From: Strigomonas culicis
Taxonomy: Eukaryota; Euglenozoa; Kinetoplastea; Trypanosomatida; Trypanosomatidae
NCBI GenBank assembly: GCA_000482145.1
Contig: AUXH01000209.1
Location: forward strand, 1 to 28,154
Direction: 5' to 3'
Length of the DNA stretch: 28,154 nucleotides
Shown here: one piece after another, positions 22,009-28,154 of the stretch
How positions within the stretch are numbered: the first letter of the stretch is position 1
Layout of the letters: each line of letters starts with the position of its first letter
Translations under genes and position numbers: made by a program
The notes under the pieces: model-generated
The model's input: only the letters and a program-made list of their open reading frames with translations
Told to the model about the DNA's origin: nothing
The model's database searches: none

Positions 22009-25000
22009 ATGCCTTTTGTGACTTTCACCAGTAAACAGCCTACGTCTGTGACAGGCGTCACAGCAGGCATGCTCTTGGGCGCCAACGAAGCCACCTTTGT
22101 GGTGCTCAATCGTCTCACGCTCCTTTCTGTGTACCGAGTAAGTCAGGATGGACAGGGCTGCGACCGCTTAGTTTTTGTGCGTGACTTCCCCATCAATGGA
22201 ACCATCAAGTACGTTAGATGTGTTTCACTGCATCACCCAAAGACGCACTGCTTTGTGCGAGATTTGCTTTTTCTCTTTAATATCAAACAGGAACTAGCCC
22301 TTGTAGCGCTTTGGATTAACGAACAGGGGTCGCTGGCACTGGAAACGGTTTTCCTTAATACAATGGGGGAGTTCTGCGCGCATCATCCGCACCCCGGTGA
22401 GGTGACATTGTGTGCGTCGTCTTCGCTCTCTTCTCGTGTACCAATCGATACCGTCCATTCGTCGCCAGCCACCGTAACGGACGCGGCTGCGGTGCATGTG
22501 GCCACGGAGCCGTTTGTTGCATTCGGTGTTACACGAGGTGAAGTTTTCCTCTTCGACCCTCTGACCGCCCTTGGCTCTTACTTGCTCCGCTGCTCCGCGG
22601 ATCGATGCCGACAGATTTCTGCGTTGTTGTCGGAGGATGTTGTGAAAATGGCAAGGACGCGAGGAAAGCGACCCTATCTCACCCCACTTGTCTTGGATTT
22701 CACGGAGTTTGACGTTTGTGACATCGAACTTGTTTGTCAAGATGGCGGACTGGCGCTACTCGCTCTGTATGCAGATCAACACGGCAAGAAGCACGTTTCC
22801 CACTATCGAATCGATGGCGTGTCCTCGCCGCCTACGGCGAATGCAGTTTTGCACGAGGAGGGCTCGTTAGCGCATCTACCCGCTGCTGCAATGCGCAGTA
22901 GTGGTACTGATGGTGGTGGTGGAGGGCCCGTGAGCATGCACTTCAATGCGGGCGTACAGCGTACCGTTCTGCAATCGAATGTGGATCCGTCCGCTTCCCG
23001 CATTTGCCACGTGCAACGGGGTGCATTCGTCGTCGGTAGTCAGCTCATCTCGCTTATAGTTTATCAGAATGGTAAAAAGGTGAGCACAACGACAAAGGAA
23101 CTGCAGGCATCCAATTTGTATGTAGAAGCAACGGCGCTGTGTGTACGCGATAGTAATACCATTTGCGTGGCGTACAACAATGGTGAGCTTCTACAGGTCT
23201 CCGCTATTCCCCCATCGGTGGAGCAGACACGACGCGAAACGAAGGACAGCCTTTGTGTAGCAGTGGACACTGTGCGTCTTCCCGTGGCTGCACTGCACAC
23301 GGTGCCAGACGATATGGTTGCCGTGGGAAAAGCTTCGATCATTGTGACGTCCCGTTTTGCGGACACCTGCCACGTGGATCTTGCTTTGGCGAAGGAGGAG
23401 GTACTTCTGAGTAACTGCGGTCCTGTCATTGACATGTGTGTGCTTAAGGACGGGCCTCGGACAAGCGTTGTGGCGAGCACGGGGGTGGCTGAGCACGCAT
23501 CACTTAGTCTTGTGCGCTCTGCGGTCAGTCTGAATGCGGACCTTGCGGTTTCCCTTCCACACCGTGTTCTCAATGTACTGGGAGCGGGGTCCCTGTTGAT
23601 CCTGCAGGGAATCTATCGGAACACATATTTACGACTTGAAAACGGCGCGCTGAGAGAGCTGCTTCCCACCTGGAGTCCTCTTGATCCGTTTGTGAAGCTG
23701 TGCGCGCTCTATTTCGAAGAGCCGCTACTGGAGGAGGATAAGGAACACCGAAAAAGGGAGGATAGTGGCAAGGACACCGCTAGTGGTTCGAGCAGGAGCA
23801 GGAGGAGAGAGCCGTGTGGGCACCGCTACGTTATCGTCCACGAGCATGGCTACGTTGTGCTGAGGGAGGTGTCTGGTGGAAAGGACGGCGCCGCAGGAAC
23901 ACTGGTGTCGGAAATGAAGGTGGACGTGGCCACGCCTGTGATTCACTCGGCTCATATGCCTTCTTCTTCGTCCGCGTCGGGTGGTGTTGCCATGCTACTG
24001 GTGACGGAGGGCCTCATCCACTTTTATCAAGGCGACGTGGAGAAGCTGGCGTGGCCTATCGCATGCCCCGTCAGCTGTATCGCCTTCCTCTCGGAGGACG
24101 AAGTTATCTACGGGGAGTGGAAAACCCAACACGTGGTCGTCCTCAACGTGCGAGCGCAACGCGTTGTGTCCCGCATCTCACTGCCCTCCGTGGCACACTC
24201 GCTGGGTGTGGTCTCCGTACCGACGACGACAGGAATCTCTCCCAGAGACGAACTGACTATTTTCGTGGGACTTGTTGACGGTTCACTAGTGCAGCTGAGC
24301 AACACGGCCGCGCACGAGTCGGCTTACGTGTGTGTAAAGCACAGCTACCTGCTGATGCACCGCCCCGTTGAGCTACGGCTCCTAGGCAACTCCAAGAGTC
24401 TCATTTGTCTGGGCGAAAACCCACTCATTGTCATTCCGCAGCCGGAGGGCTCGTTTGACATCACAGGATTTAGTCTGTCGAGTGTGCACTCTTGCGGTAC
24501 GTTGGGGTCCGCCTGCCCTGCGCCGGATGATACAGCGGCTACGTCGCGGAGGAGGAGCGCGCGGAAGGCTTCGCGACTTAACTTCTTCTTTTCGCAGACG
24601 GAGAATCGGCTATACACTGGTGTGCATTCTGACATTACTCGAACGAGTCACACCCCTACGCATGTGAGGCACACCGTGACGCTAGTGACGTACGTGCCCA
24701 ATTGGAATGGGTTTGTATTTGTGGCGCGGCAAAAACAGTGTGACACTCTCCAGTTCTTTGCCTCTGCGTCGCTTGAGAATACCGTCATGGGCAGTTCCTT
24801 TGCGCTGGATACACGCTTTAGTCACTTCTTAGACAATGAACGTTGTGTTTTTATCGAGCCGATCATTCTCGGTGGCCCGAACACGGAGGACTTGCGTCGG
24901 TCGGCTGTGCCCCCGTCAGACGACTATGTGGTGCTGGTGGGGTCCTCCTTCACGTTCCCGGACGAGCAGACGTCCCGCAACGGGCGGCTCTCTTGGTACC

Positions 25001-26367
25001 GTCTCTGCAGCACGATGGGGGCGTCGCGCGGCGGCCGAACACTGGAGCGTGTCGGCGATACCGACATTGAGGGGCCACTTCTCTCCTGCTGTATGGTACC
25101 CTCGTACAAGGGACGGATTGCCCTCGGCATTTGTGGCTGCATCTTTGTGTATAACTATAATGCCATTGACCGAACTTTTATCCCAGAGGAGAAGTGTCGC
25201 ATCGGGGTCACCTTGACAAAGCTTCTCCCGGTCTTTCCGAACACGGACGGTTCGATTCGTTCTAGTGACGCCACGACGGCTACGACACCCGACAGCCGTT
25301 CGTCTATCATTGCCTTTGATGCTCGATGCAGCGCGATTGTCGTCACGGTGGATGCGGTGCAGGGCACGCTCGTCGTGTCGGGTCGAGACGCGAAGCTTCG
25401 TGGTATTGTGGACGGTATCTCCTTGGACAACCACACAACACTCTGCTGTAGTGACGACAGTCTCAACCTGTACGTCATGGGGTACGAGGGACGGCGCGCT
25501 CGACGCGCGGCAGGGAGCCCTATTCCTTCGCACGTCACGGACCGTGGGAACCCCAATCCCAACGGGGAGGCCGACGAGGAAGAGGCGGAGGGAAAGGAAG
25601 ACAAGGGCGCGTGCAGGCGGCTCGTCGTATTGGATGAGTATCACGTAGGCGATCTGATAACGACGATGCGCACGGGGAGCTTTGCGCCCATTTCCTTGGA
25701 CACGAGCGGGACGAACGGACCACTGGCAAACGCTTTTGCAAGGAACATTGACGGCGCACAAATTGTTTTTGGTACTGCTTACGGAGCGTTTGGCAGTGTG
25801 ACACCGGTCAATATGGTGACCTATATCTTCTTGAAGGCGTTGGAAGAGGCTATTGTAGGGAGTGGCTGCATCAACGGTGTCTATGGTCACAGTTCATTTC
25901 GCCGAGTCCTCTGTGTCGGTCAGGAACTAGACGCGCTTTCCAATCGTTCATTCCGTAAGCAACCGCGTCGTGAACAGCAGGAGTTCCAGTTGGGCGTTGG
26001 GCGACACCCCCCTACCTGTTTCTGCGATGGGGACCGCGTGAGAGATTTTCTGTCCTTGAGTCGACTTCGACGCGAGGAAGTGCTGCGAGCGACAGAGACC
26101 GCCTTGTTGACTCGTTTGCAAGTGTACGTGGCGAGTGATGGTGCTGCTAGTTCTACGGTACGGCGGGCCGCCGGAACAGCGGAGGCTGGCTCGGCGGCAA
26201 ACGACCGCTCCTCTGCGCCGGCTGCCGCTGTGGCGCCGGAGTCGTTGGAGTCGAGCGCGTTTGTGAAATTGTGTAATAAGCATCTAGGTGCTTGTGCCCT
26301 CCCTCGTATACCGTTAAATGAGCAAGAAGTAGCAAGTTGCGTCACAGACATAAAGAAGTACTTTTAA
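22009..26367 (+). CDS. CPSF160: Cleavage and polyadenylation specificity factor 160-kDa subunit
   Basis: The 1452-residue protein fits CPSF160 (CPSF1), the beta-propeller scaffold of the complex that recognises and processes pre-mRNA 3' ends in the nucleus. In trypanosomatids it is tied to both polyadenylation and trans-splicing. Most of the sequence is a run of short beta strands as in the DDB1/SF3b130/CPSF160 superfamily, and the length matches CPSF160 (about 1440), not DDB1 (1140) or SF3b130 (1217). The C-terminal part from about 1206 resembles the CPSF_A domain: Val-Tyr-Gly-His-Ser-Ser-Phe-Arg-Arg-Val-Leu near 1290, and Asp-Gly-Asp-Arg-Val-Arg-Asp-Phe-Leu-Ser-Leu-Ser near 1341, like the 'DGDLLxRYLxLS' block of CPSF1. 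Three charged inserts (about 575-603, 838-858, 1160-1203) interrupt the propellers. The start is the ATG at 22009; the ten codons upstream lack ATG. Assignment rests on length and C-terminal motifs, since the propeller region is too diverged to judge by eye. Confidence 0.82.
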   Translation: MPFVTFTSKQPTSVTGVTAGMLLGANEATFVVLNRLTLLSVYRVSQDGQGCDRLVFVRDFPINGTIKYVRCVSLHHPKTHCFVRDLLFLFNIKQELALVALWINEQGSLALETVFLNTMGEFCAHHPHPGEVTLCASSSLSSRVPIDTVHSSPATVTDAAAVHVATEPFVAFGVTRGEVFLFDPLTALGSYLLRCSADRCRQISALLSEDVVKMARTRGKRPYLTPLVLDFTEFDVCDIELVCQDGGLALLALYADQHGKKHVSHYRIDGVSSPPTANAVLHEEGSLAHLPAAAMRSSGTDGGGGGPVSMHFNAGVQRTVLQSNVDPSASRICHVQRGAFVVGSQLISLIVYQNGKKVSTTTKELQASNLYVEATALCVRDSNTICVAYNNGELLQVSAIPPSVEQTRRETKDSLCVAVDTVRLPVAALHTVPDDMVAVGKASIIVTSRFADTCHVDLALAKEEVLLSNCGPVIDMCVLKDGPRTSVVASTGVAEHASLSLVRSAVSLNADLAVSLPHRVLNVLGAGSLLILQGIYRNTYLRLENGALRELLPTWSPLDPFVKLCALYFEEPLLEEDKEHRKREDSGKDTASGSSRSRRREPCGHRYVIVHEHGYVVLREVSGGKDGAAGTLVSEMKVDVATPVIHSAHMPSSSSASGGVAMLLVTEGLIHFYQGDVEKLAWPIACPVSCIAFLSEDEVIYGEWKTQHVVVLNVRAQRVVSRISLPSVAHSLGVVSVPTTTGISPRDELTIFVGLVDGSLVQLSNTAAHESAYVCVKHSYLLMHRPVELRLLGNSKSLICLGENPLIVIPQPEGSFDITGFSLSSVHSCGTLGSACPAPDDTAATSRRRSARKASRLNFFFSQTENRLYTGVHSDITRTSHTPTHVRHTVTLVTYVPNWNGFVFVARQKQCDTLQFFASASLENTVMGSSFALDTRFSHFLDNERCVFIEPIILGGPNTEDLRRSAVPPSDDYVVLVGSSFTFPDEQTSRNGRLSWYRLCSTMGASRGGRTLERVGDTDIEGPLLSCCMVPSYKGRIALGICGCIFVYNYNAIDRTFIPEEKCRIGVTLTKLLPVFPNTDGSIRSSDATTATTPDSRSSIIAFDARCSAIVVTVDAVQGTLVVSGRDAKLRGIVDGISLDNHTTLCCSDDSLNLYVMGYEGRRARRAAGSPIPSHVTDRGNPNPNGEADEEEAEGKEDKGACRRLVVLDEYHVGDLITTMRTGSFAPISLDTSGTNGPLANAFARNIDGAQIVFGTAYGAFGSVTPVNMVTYIFLKALEEAIVGSGCINGVYGHSSFRRVLCVGQELDALSNRSFRKQPRREQQEFQLGVGRHPPTCFCDGDRVRDFLSLSRLRREEVLRATETALLTRLQVYVASDGAASSTVRRAAGTAEAGSAANDRSSAPAAAVAPESLESSAFVKLCNKHLGACALPRIPLNEQEVASCVTDIKKYF

Positions 26368-26604
26368 AATACTTTGTGAAACGAGAAGGGAGCAGGCCCT
26401 TCTTCGATTTGATCCTTTATAAGGGTATTTTGTCATATTATTGTTTTCTGTTTGACGTTGTGCAAGTAGTAGGACAAGAACATTACGCTGCAGACGGGGA
26501 CCGTTCGTTCCTTGTATGTGAATACCTTTGTTGTTCGTGTCTCTCTTCTTGATATCCCCTTTCATCTCCTTCTTTCCTTTTCTCTTTGTGACACACCTAT
26601 TCGA

Positions 26605-26606
26605 AG
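26605..26606 (+). promoter_or_regulatory. Predicted spliced-leader acceptor AG (P2)
   Basis: This is the first AG after a C/T-rich tract covering about 26541-26587. The 5' UTR of 24 nt is short and A-rich, as for many ribosomal protein mRNAs. Confidence 0.6.
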
Positions 26607-26630
26607 GATAAATATTGACGCAAACTCAAC

Positions 26631-26951
26631 ATGAAGTATCTCGCTGCCTACGCCCTTGTTGCCCTTTCCGGCAAGACCCCGTCGAAGAGCGCCGTGGAGG
26701 CCGTGCTCAAGGCCGCTGGCGTCCCCGTTGATGCTGCCCGTGTCACTGCCCTCTTTGCGGAGCTCGAGGGGAAGAACTTCGAGGAGCTGAGCGCGGAGGG
26801 CAAGGCGAAGCTTGTCGGTTCGGGCTCCGCCGCCCCCGCCAGCGGCGCCGCGGCTGGTAGCAGTGCCGCCCCGGCTGCGGCTGCTGCCAAGGAGGAGGTC
26901 AAGGAGGAGGAGGAGGACGATGACGAAATGGGCTTTGGTCTCTTTGATTAA
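26631..26951 (+). CDS. RPLP2: Acidic ribosomal protein P2
   Basis: The 106-residue protein is ribosomal P2, a stalk protein of the 60S subunit that recruits translational GTPases. It starts [14 protein letters not shown], as trypanosomatid P2 proteins do. Residues 1 to about 60 form the helical dimerisation domain, 65-88 an Ala/Gly/Ser/Pro hinge, and 90-106 an acidic Glu/Asp tail ending in the conserved Met-Gly-Phe-Gly-Leu-Phe-Asp. Length matches the family (105-115). One Glu lies between the Asp run and the Met of the tail (Asp-Asp-Asp-Glu-Met). Codon use is GC-ending and strongly biased, in line with high expression. Such P2 proteins are often present as several gene copies; only one is in this window. 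Confidence 0.97.
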   Translation: MKYLAAYALVALSGKTPSKSAVEAVLKAAGVPVDAARVTALFAELEGKNFEELSAEGKAKLVGSGSAAPASGAAAGSSAAPAAAAAKEEVKEEEEDDDEMGFGLFD

Positions 26952-27024
26952 GTGAAGAAACCCCAGTTCCATGGATGATCAAGATCGTCTCGTTGAATTT
27001 CTTCAGTCGATTTACCCTTTCTTC

Positions 27025-27028
<4 letters not shown>

Positions 27029-27054
<26 letters not shown>
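27029..27054. repeat. (ATT)n microsatellite
   Basis: About eight ATT units follow the P2 gene in its probable 3' UTR. Confidence 0.85.
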
Positions 27055-27055
<1 letters not shown>

Positions 27056-27253
27056 TCCCCTTCCTCCAACACCTTGTCATGGAGAAGTGCGCATCTCTGT
27101 GGAGAGAGTGTGTGATTGCGCCTTCCATACGTACTACTATCTCTCTCTATATATACACAGATCTGTATATGTATATAATTCTCTTCTTTGACTTGTGACG
27201 CCTTTTCTTCTCACCCTCTTCTTGTTCTTTTTTTATCACAATCACTTAAAACC

Positions 27254-27255
27254 AG
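27254..27255 (+). promoter_or_regulatory. Acceptor-like AG with no clear downstream ORF
   Basis: A long C/T-rich tract (about 27200-27237, with T7) precedes AAAACCAG. The first ATG after it (27263) opens only 11 codons and a second (27309) opens 36 codons. It may serve polyadenylation of P2, or may mark a noncoding or decayed transcript. Confidence 0.45.
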
Positions 27256-27702
27256 GATATTCCATGCTCACGATTTGCCTTTCTTGGCGGATTTGGTGAC
27301 GGCGCGCCATGCACTCGGTGCCGTCTGCTAAATGCCGGTGTACCAGTAAGCCATCCGTGTTGTTGAACAACAGGACTTCATCGGGATCCTCTGAAGCGGG
27401 CCACCGAAAGCCGACATAAAATGCAGCCATACGTCCCGGCAAGAGGCCACAGGCTTCGGATGAAGCCGTCGCGAAGATTATTACCTTTGTATGCGTTCTG
27501 ATGTGAACGTTCGCCACTTAACAAAGAAAAAAAAAACACCACTTTCTTACAAGGACGATTAGACCGCTCTAAAGTACGTGCACTCGTAATGATCCTTTCA
27601 ACGTTGTTTGTGCATGGTTGTTCGCTGTTCATACACTTCAGACTTGATGACTCTATACGTGCAAGTTCTTGTTGACCATCTGCTGATCATGAGGAGTTAG
27701 AC

Positions 27703-27731
27703 GAACTCTCCGTTTGTTTCACAAACAGTTC
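27703..27731. repeat. Bulged hairpin in the terminal spacer
   Basis: GAACT, a four-base bulge, GTTTGT, the loop TTC, ACAAAC and AGTTC pair into an 11-pair stem. It is the clearest local secondary structure in the coding-like spacer. Confidence 0.6.
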
Positions 27732-27986
27732 ATTCTTGGGCGGCAAATACCACTCGGGAGGAGTCAGTGAACTGATTTGTTCGGATCATCTACTCTGACG
27801 ACTGCTAAATTGCTTGCTCATTACTTAGGTGTCAGCTTTTCCAGCACTTGTATGCCAGCGGTCTTGAGATGAGGCGCTGTGACCCATGCATGCTTTTTTT
27901 TTTCTTCGTCCGTCTCCTCGGAAATACACGTACTCAGTCACAGCACTGTAAACCTACATCTCTCTCGCTCTTTACATATATATTCC

Positions 27987-27988
27987 AG
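27987..27988 (+). promoter_or_regulatory. Predicted spliced-leader acceptor AG (terminal ORF)
   Basis: ATTCCAG follows CTCTCTCGCTCTTT. The leader of 12 nt to the ATG at 28001 is A-rich and short. Confidence 0.55.
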
Positions 27989-28000
27989 GAAGAAAAAAAC

Positions 28001-28108
28001 ATGACCTTGCCGAAAGGAATCGTTTCCTCCTTGAAGAACTCGTACGCTGCTGGCATGGCCTTGCCCAACCGAGACGGATGCTGCTGTGCAATCTTGCGTA
28101 AGTGGTGA
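28001..28108 (+). CDS. 35-codon ORF behind a good acceptor, possibly a first exon or incomplete gene
   Basis: The ATG lies 12 bases after a strong acceptor and opens 35 codons: Met-Thr-Leu-Pro-Lys-Gly-Ile-Val-Ser-Ser-Leu-Lys-Asn..., then Asn-Arg-Asp-Gly-Cys-Cys-Cys-Ala-Ile-Leu-Arg-Lys-Trp, stop TGA at 28106-28108. GC-ending codons (GCC, TTG, AAC) look like coding sequence. A GTAAGT at 28098-28103 would match a consensus 5' splice site; splicing there would leave 97 coding bases and remove the stop. Cis-introns are known in very few trypanosomatid genes, such as poly(A) polymerase and one RNA helicase, so this is only a possibility. Other explanations are a small peptide gene, a frameshifted gene, or chance. 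The window ends 46 bases later. Confidence 0.4.
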   Translation: MTLPKGIVSSLKNSYAAGMALPNRDGCCCAILRKW

Positions 28109-28154
28109 CGTCACATGCCACCGCTAGGTGCATTCTGCTAAAACGAGCGTCTTC

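Larger units (their letters stand above)
26952..28000. other. Last spacer: no convincing gene; part has coding-like composition
   Basis: The first 300 bases are ordinary spacer: an ATT repeat, a CTCTCTCTA stretch and a pyrimidine tract. From 27255 to about 27880 the sequence loses its pyrimidine bias and looks compositionally like coding DNA, yet no + strand frame exceeds about 40 codons after an ATG. On the - strand a frame open from 27517 to 27242 lacks an ATG at its beginning; its first ATG is at 27430 (62 codons). It ends with a pyrimidine tract and an acceptor before 28001. It may be a decayed gene, a noncoding RNA or an insertion remnant; nothing in it was recognised. Confidence 0.5.

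Noticed and set aside
25248..25262. GGTTCGATTCG as a tRNA B box
   Set aside because: It lies in frame within CPSF160, and no A box, cloverleaf or T-run terminator surrounds it.
24916..25890. 324-codon antisense frame inside CPSF160
   Set aside because: It lies wholly opposite a well-supported gene with GC-rich third positions, which keep antisense frames open. Its product is Arg/His-rich and unlike a folded protein.
27242..27517. 91-codon antisense ORF as a real gene
   Set aside because: Its first codon is GTG, the first ATG leaves 62 codons, and it opposes the transcription unit. It is kept only as part of an anomalous region.
27645..27686. C/D box snoRNA (TGATGA followed by CTGA)
   Set aside because: The boxes are only 42 bases apart and lack terminal complementarity. 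The other CTGA sites are too far away.

Overview
The window looks like a stretch of nuclear chromosome from a kinetoplastid protist, most likely a trypanosomatid. Every credible gene is intronless and lies on the + strand. The genes are separated by 0.25-1.05 kb spacers rich in pyrimidine runs, and nearly every start codon has a long polypyrimidine tract followed by an AG, the layout expected for polycistronic transcription with spliced-leader trans-splicing. No strand switch, tRNA, rRNA, CRISPR array, transposase or bacterial-type promoter was found. Genus cannot be fixed from the sequence.

Layout, left to right: mitochondrial F1-ATP synthase delta subunit (302-850); a CDK5RAP3/C53-like UFMylation and ER-phagy adaptor (1306-2475); a low-complexity Ser/Pro/Asn-rich protein (2832-4136); the axonemal nexin-dynein regulatory complex protein DRC3 (4762-6408); ribosomal protein eL15 (6903-7517); V-ATPase proteolipid c'' (7872-8549); a small NTF2-like protein (9110-9535); an unrecognised coiled-coil protein (10003-11328); a TTC39/IML2 TPR protein (12093-13841); a nine-pass membrane protein with a lumenal class-3-lipase-like domain that lacks the catalytic serine (14892-17492); a small probable mitochondrial single-pass protein (18262-18516); Polo-like kinase (18954-21395); the 160-kDa CPSF subunit (22009-26367); and acidic ribosomal protein P2 (26631-26951). 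The last kilobase holds no convincing gene. It has an isolated acceptor-like site, a stretch of coding-like base composition with only a broken or antisense reading frame, and at the very end a 35-codon ORF behind a good acceptor that may be the first exon or truncated start of something beyond the window.

The genes share a transcription unit rather than a pathway, as is normal for trypanosomatids: energy metabolism, translation, flagellum, cell cycle and mRNA 3'-end formation are mixed. Expression differences would have to come from splice-site strength, UTR elements and mRNA stability. The most noteworthy signals are the C53 homologue with IDWG-type ATG8/UFM1-binding motifs, the membrane protein with a pseudo-lipase domain, several perfect palindromes and A/T homopolymer hairpins in the spacers (three of them around the V-ATPase gene), and the anomalous 27.2-28.1 kb end region. 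None of these alone proves a new system.
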